Positions 16,094-24,800 of a DNA stretch of 36,594 nucleotides are shown in pieces. The position numbers were made by a program, and so were the translations under genes. Every line of letters starts with the position of its first letter. Position 1 is the stretch's first letter. The notes beneath the pieces were generated by a model that did not search any database, was not told the origin of the DNA, and saw nothing but the letters and a program-made list of their open reading frames with translations. The DNA is taken from positions 1-36,594 of the forward strand of contig CAYUVF010000049.1 in the NCBI GenBank assembly GCA_964448045.1. The letters are read 5' to 3'. The DNA is from CAYUVF01 sp964448045. GTDB taxonomy: Bacteria > Bacteroidota > Rhodothermia > Rhodothermales > Salinibacteraceae.

Positions 16094-16441
16094 TCAGGCT
16101 TCGGTGCCCACGAGCGGGTAGCCGGCGTTGCGCCATCCGGCGTATCCGGCCTCGAAGTCGTGCACGTTCGTGTAGCCCATCGCTTCGAGCTTACGCGCGG
16201 CCTTGGGCGAGGCGTCGCAATCCGCATTCGCGCAGTAGACGACGATGCGCTCGCTCTTCGTCGGCACCAGATCCTCGACGGCGCTGATCTCGTCAGCGGG
16301 GATGTTGATCGACCCCGGGATGTGCCGGGCGCGGTATGCATCCGGCCCCAGCACATTGATCACGATGGGCGGATGATCACTTTCCAGCGCCCCTTTCAAT
16401 GCATCCGCCGTGAGGGTTGCCAGCGTTGTCGTTTCGACCAT
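16094..16441 (-). CDS. Single-domain rhodanese-like sulfurtransferase
   Basis: A 115-residue rhodanese domain with no signal peptide. Family marks are VINVLGPDAYRARHIPGSIN (28-47), then IPADEIS, and the active loop VVYCANADCDASPKAARKLE with the likely catalytic Cys70 starting the loop. The end TNVHDFEAGYAGWRNAGYPL is typical. Such proteins move sulfane sulfur from thiosulfate or persulfide to an acceptor. A second Cys (75) sits in the loop region. It faces res in a convergent arrangement with a spacer of about 70 bp and is transcribed away from the DnaA-box spacer, so a promoter probably lies there. The partner pathway cannot be told from the context. Confidence 0.92.
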   Translation of the reverse strand: MVETTTLATLTADALKGALESDHPPIVINVLGPDAYRARHIPGSINIPADEISAVEDLVPTKSERIVVYCANADCDASPKAARKLEAMGYTNVHDFEAGYAGWRNAGYPLVGTEA

Positions 16442-16549
16442 GTTCGATCACCTCTGCAGCTTGATTGGTGCATGATGGATCGAATCGGTGCGTCATGCTA
16501 AATGAGCACACGCGTCCGGACGTTTCACCGCGCGCTGCCGTGCACGACT

Positions 16550-16558
16550 TGTGGATAA
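16550..16558 (-). promoter_or_regulatory. Perfect DnaA box, copy 1
   Basis: TGTGGATAA on the plus strand is the exact complement of the consensus DnaA box TTATCCACA. It occurs in the context CTTGTGGATAACT. A second perfect box in the same orientation lies 148 bp away. Confidence 0.65.
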
Positions 16559-16596
16559 CTTGTCGATACGACACCATCCGATCTGTACTTATAACA

Positions 16597-16667
16597 ATAA
16601 CGGAATACGAGTTGGGGGATGGATACTACAAACCGCCCAAGACAGCCCCAAAAGCTAATTCCGTTAT
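16597..16667. repeat. Inverted repeat in AT-rich spacer between DnaA boxes
   Basis: ATAACGGAAT (16597-16606) is matched exactly by ATTCCGTTAT (16658-16667). Flanking ATAAC at 16591-16595 also has a GTTAT partner at 16676-16680. The stretch 16655-16685 is strikingly T-rich for this genome and could be a melting element or a promoter. No gene is supported in 16442-16736. Confidence 0.6.
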
Positions 16668-16697
16668 GTATTTTTGTTATTCTCCCGATGTAAACCT

Positions 16698-16706
16698 TGT
16701 GGATAA
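16698..16706 (-). promoter_or_regulatory. Perfect DnaA box, copy 2
   Basis: TGTGGATAA again, in the context CCTTGTGGATAAGTGG, exact to consensus and in the same orientation as the box at 16550-16558. Confidence 0.65.
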
Positions 16707-16736
16707 GTGGTGGACATAACGGCTATTGTCGAACGA

Positions 16737-17243
16737 TCAGACGTCCTTAGCAAGCGAAAAGCCATCCGCCTCGCGAGCAAATCCGCCTGGAAACATGGAC
16801 TCGACGATGCCGCTCGATCGGCTCCGCAGGAAGGCAACGCCGAGCGTCCATTCCCGGTGACGCACGAGCACGTGGCCGCGGCCGGTGCAGCGGCGGAGTT
16901 GGTCCGCTGAGGCTGTAAACGCGTGCTGGGTCAAGTACGCCTCGGCCTGAGCCTCCTCGGTGTCGATGATGTTGCGCGTCGCAGCAGATCCGATGTGCAT
17001 CGCCGCCGCGGTCGTCAGCTTGGGCACTGCCATTTTGATCCGCAGGATCGGCAGGCCAACGGTTTCGGCCTCCGGACGGGACGGGGGCACGTGATCTTCT
17101 GGCACCAGATGCAGCTTCTTGCTACCGGGCCGGACGAGCGCATAGCCGTCGAAGGTCGAGGGCGGGATGCCAAACCGCTCTTCCAGCATCGCCCAGTACG
17201 GATTGGGATCGACGACCTTGACGACGTCGGACAAGGAGGACAT
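16737..17243 (-). CDS. PUA-like RNA-binding domain protein (partner of the RNA methyltransferase)
   Basis: A soluble protein of 168 residues that I recognise only loosely. It has MLEERFGIPPSTFDGYALVR near residues 19-38, then VGLPILRIKMAVPKLTTAAA and SAATRNIIDTEEAQAEAYL, and finally GHVLVRHREWTLGVAFLRS near 125-143, ending in SMFPGGFAREADG. That last block looks like the PUA-type end of RNA-modifying enzymes (a domain reading GYVLVRxxGxxLGxG). From memory it resembles a haloarchaeal domain of unknown function. It lies 52 bp downstream of an RNA m5C methyltransferase gene on the same strand; such enzymes often use a PUA domain in cis, so the two may work together. The functional link is an inference. 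Confidence 0.6.
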   Translation of the reverse strand: MSSLSDVVKVVDPNPYWAMLEERFGIPPSTFDGYALVRPGSKKLHLVPEDHVPPSRPEAETVGLPILRIKMAVPKLTTAAAMHIGSAATRNIIDTEEAQAEAYLTQHAFTASADQLRRCTGRGHVLVRHREWTLGVAFLRSRSSGIVESMFPGGFAREADGFSLAKDV

Positions 17244-17259
17244 GAGGGGTATGGGTCCT

Positions 17260-17275
17260 GGATTTGGAGTTCGGG
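17260..17275. repeat. Short recurring upstream element, copy 2
   Basis: GGATTTGGAGTTCGGG, 16 bp upstream of the PUA-like gene start on the minus strand; it matches 4517-4532 at 14 of 16 bases and has the same position relative to a gene. Confidence 0.5.
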
Positions 17276-17295
17276 GTTGGGGAACCTGCGATACA

Positions 17296-18210
17296 TTACG
17301 CGACGCGCTCCAGCACAGCGACGAAGAAGCCGCCTGTGTCGTTCTGATGCGGCCAGACGCGCATCGCGTGGGTCAGCGATGCGTGGAAGGAGTGTCCCTG
17401 CCACGACGTAATCCCAGGCGCAGCATCCACTCCGTCGATCCGAGCCGGACGCAGGCGGACTGTCTCCGGGTAGTCGCACAGCACCGCGTCGACGATCTGC
17501 TCGTTTTCCTCGGGGGCGTAGGTGCACGTCGAGTACACAATGCGCCCGCCGGGGCGGCAGCGCTGGACGGCTTTCCGCAGGAGGGCGGCTTGGAGGCCGG
17601 TGATGTCGGGCATGGACGCCCACTCGTCGATGACGCTGGGATGCTTGCGCGAGGTGCCTTCACACGAGCAGGGCGCATCCACGAGCACGCGGTCGAACGT
17701 GCCGCTTGCGGCGGGGTAGCTGGCGCCATCGTAGGCCGTCGCCGTCACGTTCGCGAGGCCCAGCCGATCGAGCGTGCCCCGCAGCGAGGCGAGCCGCCCG
17801 TAGTTGATGTCGTTCGCGACGATGGTGCCGCGGTTCCGCATCCGTATGCCCATCTGCGCGGTCTTGCCGCCGGGGGCGGCGCAGAGATCGAGCACCCGCT
17901 CGCCGGGATGCGGATCGAGCAGCGGTACGGGCAGCAGCGACGCCTCCTCCTGCACGTGGTACCGCCCCGTCAGGTAGCCCAACTGGTTTCCCGCACCGAC
18001 CTCTGCAGGCAAGGTGAATGCGTGATCGTGCCATCCCAGCGGCTCGGGATTCAGTCCGGCCGCGCGTAGGTGCGCTTCCACTTCGCCGGCGGTCGACCGC
18101 AGCGGATTCGCCCAGACACAAGTGGGAAGGGGGCGCTGGAGCACCTCAACAAAGGCGTCCCAATCGTCGATCAGGGGACGGTAGCGGGCGAAGGGGGTGA
18201 GGTCGGGCAT
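17296..18210 (-). CDS. NOL1/NOP2/Sun (RsmB/RsmF)-type RNA m5C methyltransferase
   Basis: A 304-residue methyltransferase that forms 5-methylcytosine in rRNA or tRNA. The short N-terminal part (LPTCVWANPLRSTAGEVEAH, about 29-48) is the usual RNA-binding lead. The catalytic core has motif I VLDLCAAPGGKTAQM (106-120), motif IV VLVDAPCSCEGTSRKHPSV (175-193, release Cys181) and motif VI IVYSTCTYAPEENE (224-237, catalytic nucleophile Cys229), plus the late GGFFVAVLER. Both catalytic cysteines are present, so it should be active. It is shorter than RsmB and RsmF, which carry extra N- or C-terminal RNA-binding domains. The small PUA-like gene just downstream may supply that function. The exact RNA target cannot be told from sequence. 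Confidence 0.93.
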   Translation of the reverse strand: MPDLTPFARYRPLIDDWDAFVEVLQRPLPTCVWANPLRSTAGEVEAHLRAAGLNPEPLGWHDHAFTLPAEVGAGNQLGYLTGRYHVQEEASLLPVPLLDPHPGERVLDLCAAPGGKTAQMGIRMRNRGTIVANDINYGRLASLRGTLDRLGLANVTATAYDGASYPAASGTFDRVLVDAPCSCEGTSRKHPSVIDEWASMPDITGLQAALLRKAVQRCRPGGRIVYSTCTYAPEENEQIVDAVLCDYPETVRLRPARIDGVDAAPGITSWQGHSFHASLTHAMRVWPHQNDTGGFFVAVLERVA

Positions 18211-18296
18211 CGGCGGCGATTAGTGCGTATGGGCAAAAGGGCGTGAGGGGGAAGCATTTTCCCTTCAACCCACACGTCCATCCGCCCACACGGGTT

Positions 18297-19532
18297 CTAC
18301 GCTTCCGGGACGGGGGCGCGGCGGCGCATCAGATAGAGTCCGAGAAGAACGGCCAATCCGGCAAACCCGGCCAGGACGCCGAAGAGGATAGCCGGCGAGA
18401 AGTACTGAAGCACGGCCCCTGCGATGGCGGCCCCCAGTGCCCCCACGCCGAAGACGCCGAGGTAGGTGAACCCGTACGAGAGGCCGCGGGCATCGGCCGG
18501 GCTGTACTCGGCGACGGTGGCCTGATAGAGCGGCTGGACGACGAAGAGAAAGAAGCCGAGCACCGCGCTCATCGCCACGAGCGGCCCGAGGCCCGCCCGC
18601 GCCGCGGGCAGGTAGAGCAGCGCGATGATACCCAGTGCGACGAACGCCCCCGTGATGCCGCGTTCGGTAGGCATCCGGTCGGTCAGCCGCCCGCCCACGT
18701 ACTGCCCCCCGATGCCGACGAGCAGCAGCCCCACGTACACGTAGCGCCCGGCCGTCAGCTCGAACGTGCCGATGGACAGCGGCGCCAGCGCCGGAAAGCC
18801 ATCGAGCAAATCGGGGAGGAAGGTGAGCACGCCGCGGTAGTAGAGCCCCGACAGCATCACGATGGCGAATACGGCGACAAAGCTAAGATGGAAGAGGCGT
18901 CGCGTATCGGTCCAGAGGGTGCGGGCATCGATATTTTTATCGGCCGTCGCGGCCGTGTGCTCGTCGGCTTCCAGCGCGGCGGCTTCGTCCATCGACAGGC
19001 GCAGCGCCATGCCAACGGCGATGGCGGCGGGCACGGCGAGCAGGACGCTCACCATCCGCCAGTCGAGCCCCACCAGGAGCACGGCCGTCAGCAGCGGCCC
19101 CAGCGCAATCCCGATGTTGCCCGCCATCCCATGAAACGCAAACGCCCGCCCGCGCTGGATCACGCCTTTGCTGATGAGCGCCAACCCCGACGGATGGTAC
19201 ACGCTCGCCGCCGCGCCCCACAGCATGAGCGCCAGCGCGATCGTCCACAGGCCCTGCGCGAAGCTCAGCAGCACGAAGGCGCCGCCCATCCCCGCGAGGC
19301 AGCCGATGATGAGGGGCTTCGAGCCGAGCTTGTCCGACAGGATGCCGCCCGGCAGCGCGCCGAGGCCGTACAGCCCGTAGCCCACCGCCACCGCCATGCC
19401 GAGGTTCGCCTTCGACGCACCAAACTCCCCGAGCCACACGGTCATAAAAATCGGGATCGACAGCTCGTACGTGTGCACGAGCGCATGCCCGATCATCGTC
19501 AGGCGCACAATGGAGCGGTCGTTCGTGGTCAC
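18297..19532 (-). CDS. Major facilitator superfamily (MFS) transporter
   Basis: An inner-membrane protein of 411 residues with about 12 predicted helices in two halves. The signature loop between helices 2 and 3 is GGILSDKLGSKPLIIG, and the second half repeats it as GGRLTDRMPTERGITG. The middle loop (about 186-210) is acidic (MDEAAALEADEH). Other MFS-like parts are LMLWGAAASVYHPSGLALIS and GSGLAFHGMAGNIGIALGP-like text near helix 5. The VYHPSG feature recalls fosmidomycin-resistance-type or other sugar/drug efflux members, but substrate is unknown. The frame starts with GTG at 19532; no nearby upstream ATG exists, and an ATG 12 codons in is an alternative. Confidence 0.9.
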   Translation of the reverse strand: MTTNDRSIVRLTMIGHALVHTYELSIPIFMTVWLGEFGASKANLGMAVAVGYGLYGLGALPGGILSDKLGSKPLIIGCLAGMGGAFVLLSFAQGLWTIALALMLWGAAASVYHPSGLALISKGVIQRGRAFAFHGMAGNIGIALGPLLTAVLLVGLDWRMVSVLLAVPAAIAVGMALRLSMDEAAALEADEHTAATADKNIDARTLWTDTRRLFHLSFVAVFAIVMLSGLYYRGVLTFLPDLLDGFPALAPLSIGTFELTAGRYVYVGLLLVGIGGQYVGGRLTDRMPTERGITGAFVALGIIALLYLPAARAGLGPLVAMSAVLGFFLFVVQPLYQATVAEYSPADARGLSYGFTYLGVFGVGALGAAIAGAVLQYFSPAILFGVLAGFAGLAVLLGLYLMRRRAPVPEA

Positions 19533-19572
19533 GGGGTTGAGTGAATGGCGGATTTCGGATGAGCAGAAGAGG

Positions 19573-19680
19573 TGTCATCCCGGACTTGATTACTGGCGTG
19601 AACTCGTCCAACTCGTTTCGGGATCTCCACAGGTCGTTTGAAGTCGTTTGGGGAGATCCTGAGTCAAGCTCAGGATGACA
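19573..19680. repeat. Dispersed palindromic repeat pair (GTCATCC...GGATGAC)
   Basis: TGTCATCC at 19573 is inverted at 19673-19680. The right half is itself a hairpin, ATCCTGAG-TCAAG-CTCAGGAT (19656-19676). The left half continues CGGACTTGATTACTGGCGTG, sharing TTACTGGCGTGAA with the MITE-like element at 21.1 kb. It fills the spacer between the dioxygenase end and the MFS start; no gene is present. Confidence 0.7.
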
Positions 19681-19731
19681 AGTCGGCTGGATTTTGTTAG
19701 AGACTCTTAAATCAAGTGCGGGATCACACTA

Positions 19732-20700
19732 TCACGACGCCGCCTGCGGCATCTCCAGATCCGGGAGCGCGGCTTCGATTTCGTCGCGGCGCGACTCCAA
19801 CCACGGCGGCAGGATCAGCTTCTCGCCGAGGTGCTCCATGTCTTCGTCGCGACCGAAGCCGGGGCCGTCCGTCGCCAACTCGAAGAGCACGCCGCCCGGC
19901 TCGCGGAAGTACACCGACTTGAACCAGAAGCGATCGATTGGCCCGGAGGGGCGCAGTCCGGCCTGTTCGACGGCGTCGCGCAGCGCCTCCTCTTCCTCGT
20001 CGTCGCGCATCCGCCAGGCCGCGTGGTGGACGGCGCCGGGCCCCCAGCGCCCCTGTCCTTCATCCGGGCGCACTTGCACCTCCACAAGCGTGCCCGAGCC
20101 GCCGCCATCTGCGCCGTATCGGTGCCAGCCGTCCTCCGCGCCGAGCTTCTGGAACCCCATGAGGCGCGTCAGCAGCAGCTCGGTCGGCTCCAACTCGCGC
20201 TCCCACAACCGCACCGCGTGCATTCCACGCAGCTGATGTGCCTCCGGCACGGGGCTCTTTTCCCAGGGCACAAAATCGCGTTCGTCCTCCGTCTCCACCA
20301 AGGCCAGGTACACCCCGTGCGGATCCCGGAAGGGCAGCGTCGTCTCGCCGAAGCGCGTCTCCACCTCGCCAACCGCAACGTCGTGTGCGTCCAGCCGCTC
20401 CTGCCAGTAGCCGAGGCTTCCTGCCGGGATCGCGAACGGGATCTCCACGACCTTGCCGGCCCCACGGCGCCCCGCGTGCATATCGGGCCACGGGAAAAAC
20501 GTGATGTCGGTTCCCGGCGAGCCGGCGCCATCGGCATAAAACAGGTGATACGTGTCCGGCGCATCCTGATTGACGGATTTCTTGACGAGCCGCAGCCCGA
20601 GCACGCCCGTGTAAAAATCGAGATTCTCCTGCGGATCGCCCGCGATGAGCGTCACGTGATGGAGGCCGTGCACCGACGGCGCAGCGGAAGCGGAAGCCAT
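19732..20700 (-). CDS. Ring-cleaving dioxygenase (glyoxalase/VOC fold, MhqO-like)
   Basis: A 322-residue protein with two VOC modules. The first begins GLHHVTLIAGDPQENLDFYT (14-33) with GLRLVKKSVNQDAP and the metal-ligand His; the second begins LRGMHAVRLWERELEPTELL, followed by GAVHHAAWRMRDDEEEEALR and GVLFELATDGPGF with the Glu ligand. This match to the Bacillus MhqA/MhqE/MhqO group (hydroquinone-specific extradiol dioxygenases) is strong. Such enzymes open the ring of hydroquinones or catechols using Fe(II). The start at 20700 was chosen over a TTG two codons upstream. It lies near the transport remnant and downstream of no obvious regulator; a role in quinone stress would fit the TetR/quinone-reductase pair at the left end, but they are 19 kb apart. 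Confidence 0.9.
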   Translation of the reverse strand: MASASAAPSVHGLHHVTLIAGDPQENLDFYTGVLGLRLVKKSVNQDAPDTYHLFYADGAGSPGTDITFFPWPDMHAGRRGAGKVVEIPFAIPAGSLGYWQERLDAHDVAVGEVETRFGETTLPFRDPHGVYLALVETEDERDFVPWEKSPVPEAHQLRGMHAVRLWERELEPTELLLTRLMGFQKLGAEDGWHRYGADGGGSGTLVEVQVRPDEGQGRWGPGAVHHAAWRMRDDEEEEALRDAVEQAGLRPSGPIDRFWFKSVYFREPGGVLFELATDGPGFGRDEDMEHLGEKLILPPWLESRRDEIEAALPDLEMPQAAS

Positions 20701-20737
20701 GATCAATCGGATTGGTGATTAGAGAATCAGCCGCGCA

Positions 20738-21401
20738 TCACACGCCCCAGATGACGGCGATGCCGAGCGTCGTGACAACGGCCAGCAGCAGCTGCAGTGG
20801 TCCGCCGACACGCACAAAATCGCCGAAGCGATAGCCGCCGGGCGTGTACACCATCAGGTTGGTCTGATAGCCCACCGGCGTCATAAACGCCGCGCTGGCG
20901 GCAAAGGTTACGGCAAGCACGAACGCGAAGGCGTTCGCCCCGAGGCGCATCGCCGCATCGATGGCAATTGGCACCATGATGATGACGCTGGCATTGTTGC
21001 CGATGACGTTCGCCAGCCCCGCCGTCAGCAGGTAGAATAGCCCAAGTTGTGCCCTACACGAAAAGCTGTCATTCTAAACTTGATTCAGAATCTTCATGGG
21101 CGTTGCCGGCCGTTCAGGGGAGATTTACTGACGTGAACCTCCCAATAGTCGGTTTCGGATCGGTGTTCGAAAGGCGAAGCCTTCACGCCAGTAAATGACA
21201 CACAACTTGGGTTAGAGTAGCCCGAGGAGGACGACGGCGGTGTAGGCCTCATCTGTGTCCACGGCTCAGCAGCACGAGCCGCACCAGCACACCCAGCGCG
21301 GCGATTTCGTTGGGAACCACTTCGAGGCCAAACAGCAGCGCCGCCACGCCAATCAGCCCAAAGACGATGCCCATCCCCAGCGTCAACTCCAGCCCGCCCA
21401 T
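20738..21401 (-). pseudogene. Remnant of an SLC13/DASS (YfbS-type) anion transporter with internal deletion
   Basis: Both ends of the gene are recognisable. The N-terminus MGGLELTLGMGIVFGLIGVA (from 21401) and LEVVPNEIAALGVLVRLVLL match the SLC13 family start. The C-terminus matches too: FYLLTAGLANVIGNNASVII, then AFAFVLAVTFAASAAFMTPV and GYQTNLMVYTPGGYRFGDFV. The central part, with the TrkA-C domains and most helices (roughly 400 residues in normal members), is missing. A frame break occurs just after LVRLVLLS, and a 172-bp MITE-like element sits at the joint (21041-21212). Frames would otherwise read DTDEAYTAVVLLGLL into FYLLTAG. It cannot make a transporter. Confidence 0.85.
21041..21212. 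mobile_element. MITE-like non-coding insertion with terminal inverted repeats
   Basis: CCCAAGTTGTG (21041-21051) and CACAACTTGGG (21201-21211) are perfect 11-bp terminal inverted repeats. TAGAATAG just before and TAGAGTAG just after look like an 8-bp target duplication with one mismatch. Inside are TTTACTGACGTGAA (21124-21137) and its inverse TTCACGCCAGTAAA (21182-21195), and a GTCATTCTAAACTTGATTCA repeat copy at 21068. No coding capacity. It disrupts the transporter remnant. Confidence 0.7.
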
Positions 21402-21826
21402 CGCGTGCCCCGGTCTGGTTTCGGATCGATGTGTTGGACAGAATACGGAAACGCAGCTTTTTTCGTAAAGCCTTATCGACAGCAAAATTGCAAACGGTCT
21501 TCCCCAGCTTGATTGGGACGCAAGGACGCAGCCCAACTGATAAAATAATTCAGCCCGTATAGCCCCTCCCCTGGATTCCTGATCAGAGTCGGGAATGACG
21601 GTCTCCAAACGCCCCAATCCGTCTTCCGATGGGGTCGCTTCCCATTCCGGCGATTTAACCACGTCAACACGCCCGCACTGCCCCCCCTCAACCCCCCCAA
21701 CCCCGAATACGCCACATGCCCACACGCCAACGCCCCATTGATTCCGTAGGCGCCGATTCGTTCATTGGCACATGCAGCGCGTGCTACCCGAGCGGCGCGC
21801 ATCTCCCTCATCAAGCTCTCAACACC
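21402..21826. other. Spacer upstream of the Asp-box gene
   Basis: No gene supported. It holds an inverse copy of the dispersed repeat at 21571-21599 (GGATTCCTGATCAGAGTCGG then GAATGAC) and an AT-rich piece near 21535-21550 (CTGATAAAATAATTC) that could contain the promoter of the downstream gene. An in-frame ATG at 21716 exists, but the signal peptide starts at 21827. Confidence 0.5.
21571..21599 (-). repeat. Dispersed palindromic repeat, further copy
   Basis: On the minus strand this reads GTCATTCCCGACTCTGATCA then GGAATCC, matching the copies at 21068 and 19656 after small changes. It is a family member lying free in a spacer. Confidence 0.6.
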
Positions 21827-24800
21827 ATGCAGCGCATCGCATCTGCTCTGGCCGTCCTCCTCCTGCTGGGCCTTGCCAGCGGCCTGTCGGCCCCGGCGGT
21901 CCACGCCCAGTCCCCCAGCGCCGCGTTCGACTCCACCCACTTTCAGGAGTTGGACTACCGGATGGTGGGGCCCACGCGCGGCGGCCGCGTCACCGCCGTC
22001 GAAGGGCATCCGGCGCATCCGCACACGTTTTACATGGGCTCGACGGGCGGCGGCGTCTGGAAAACGACCGATTACGGCGACACGTGGCACAACCTCTCCG
22101 ACGGCTACTTCCAATCGCCCTCCATCGGGGACATCGACGTGGCCGCGTCGGATACGAGCGTCATCTACGTGGGCACCGGCTCGGACGGCATCCGCAGCAA
22201 CGTCCTGATGGGCCGCGGCATGTACAAATCGACCGACGCGGGCGAAAGCTGGGACTTCATCGGATTGCGCGAAGCCGGGCAGATCGGCGCGGTGCGGGCG
22301 CACCCGACGAACCCCGACCGGGTGTACGTCGCAGCGCTCGGCCACCCGTTCGGGCCCAATGAGCAGCGCGGCGTCTTCCGCTCCACCGACGGCGGCGACA
22401 CGTGGACCAACGTGCTCTACGCCTCGGACAGCACCGGCGCCATCGACCTCGAACTGAACCCGGCCAATCCGGACGAAATCTACGCCGCGATGTGGCGCGG
22501 CGAGCGCAAGCCGTGGACGATCATCAGCGGAGCGGCCGAGGAGAACGGCATCTACAAGTCGACCGACGGCGGCGACACGTGGCGCCCCCTGACGGACGGG
22601 CTGCCGGAGGGCCTGACGGGCAAGATCAACATCGCCGTCACCCCCGCCGATCCGGACCGGCTGTACGCGCTGGTGGAGGCGCCCGAGCCGGAGGAGGGCC
22701 TTTACCGCTCCGACGATCGCGGCGAGACGTGGACGCTGGTGAACGGCCAGAACGAGAGCCTGATGCATCGGCCGTTCTACTTCACCACCATCACCGCGCA
22801 CCCGACGGATCCGGATGTCGTCTACGTCGGCAACGTGCGCAACTACAAATCGACCGACGGTGGCGAGACGTTCGAGCGCGTGCCGGTCACGCACGTCGAC
22901 GTGCACAGTCTGTGGATCAACCCCGAGGATCCGGATCTGATGATTCAGGGCAACGACGGCGGCGCGACGGTGTCGCTCGATGGCGGCCGGACGTGGTCGA
23001 CCCAGCACAATCAGCCGACGGCCGAGCTGTACCAGGTCAACGTGGACGGCCAGTTCCCCTACTGGCTCTACGCCGGGCAGCAGGACAACTCGACGATCAT
23101 GGTCCCGAGCCTGCCGCCCGCCGAGAGCGCCCCGGCGGGCCCCGAAGGCTGGTGGCACGCCATCGGCGGCTGCGAGACGGGCCCGGTCGTCCCCAAGCCG
23201 GACGACCCGACGATCGTGTACGCCAACTGCAAGGGGCGCTTCGGGCGGTACAGCCGCGCAACCGGCCAGGAGAAGAATTACTACGTCGGCGCGCAGTACA
23301 TGTACGGGCGCAACCCGGCGGAGCTGAAGTACCGCTTCCAGCGCGTTTCGCCGATCGAGGTGTCGCCCCATGATCCGGGCGTGGTCTACCACGGCTCGCA
23401 GTACGTCCACCGGACGACCGATGAAGGCGTGACGTGGACAACCATCAGCCCCGACCTCACAGCCTTCAAGCCGGCATATCAGGTCACCTCGGGCCGGCCC
23501 ATCACCCGCGACATCACCGGCGAGGAGCACTACAGCACGCTCTACGAGATCGAAGTGTCGCCGCACGATCCGCAGGTCATCTGGACGGGTGCCAACGACG
23601 GCCCCGTGCACGTCACCCGCGACGGCGGCACCACCTGGACCGACGTGACGCCGCCCGATCTTCCGCCGAACGGGCGCATCGACGGGATCGACATCTCGCC
23701 ACACGATCCGGCCACCGTCTACATCGCCGCGCAGCGCCGCCTGCTCGATGATTACCATCCGTACATCTACCGCTCAACGGATTACGGCGCGACGTGGACG
23801 CTGCTGACGCCGGGCGACAACGGCCTGCCGGACGATCATCCGACGCGCACCGTCCGCGAAGATCCCGACCGCGAAGGCCTGCTCTACGCCGGCACCGAGT
23901 ACGGCGTCTTCGTCTCGTTCGACGACGGCCAGCGCTGGCAATCGCTCCGGCTCGACATGCCGAAGGTGCCCATTACCGACCTGCGCGTGCATCAGCAGGA
24001 CCTCGTGCTCTCCACGATGGGCCGCGGCTTCTGGGTGCTCGATAACCTCACGCCGCTGCACCAGCTTAGTGACGACATTGCGGCGGCCGAACAGCACCTC
24101 TTCCAGCCCAAAACGGCGTACCGGATGCGCTACTGGGGCGGCCAGCGCGGGCCGAGTGGACCGGAGTACCGCGCCCCCGGCGCCATGATCGACTACTCCT
24201 TCGCCGAGGCGCCCACCGAGGAAGTGACCCTCGAAATCCTCGACGGCACGGGCCAGACGATCCGCGTCTTCTCCAGCCTCGCGGAGAGCGACACCGCCGC
24301 CACCGAAGCCGTCACGCGGATGACCATGCCGGGGCCCGTCGAAGAGGCCGTGGCTCCCCTCCCCGCCGAGGCCGGCCACAACCGCTTTACCTGGAATCTG
24401 CGCTATCCGGGGACCTGGTCGCCGTCGGGCCGATCGGGGCGCGGGCCGCTGGCCGTGCCGGGCCAGTATCGCGTGCGCCTGAGCGTGGGCGACTGGAGCG
24501 AGACGCGTCCGCTGCGCCTCCGGATGGACCCGCGCATCGAAGCGGATAGCGTCACCGTGGCCGATATGGAGGAGCAGCTCCAGCTCAACCTGAGCATCCG
24601 CGACGCCATGAGCACCGCCCGCCGCACCGCCGTTGCTATCGACTCGACGCGCGATCGCCTCACCACGGCCGCCGAATCCGGCGCGATCGACGCCGCCGAG
24701 GCCGAGGCCCTGCAATCCGACCTCGACGCGCTGCACAGCGAGCTCGTCACCTCCGACGCGGGTAGCTACATGCCGCCGATGCTCATCGACCAGTTCGGCT

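Noticed and set aside
18243..19544. Plus-strand frame opposite the MFS transporter
   Set aside because: His/Arg/Gln-rich low-complexity translation typical of the complement of a membrane protein gene.
21473..23758. Long minus-strand open frame (761 codons) opposite the Asp-box gene
   Set aside because: It is the antisense shadow of a GC-rich gene: Arg/Val/Gly/Asp/His-rich, no recognisable domain, and the plus-strand gene has clear repeats and a signal peptide.
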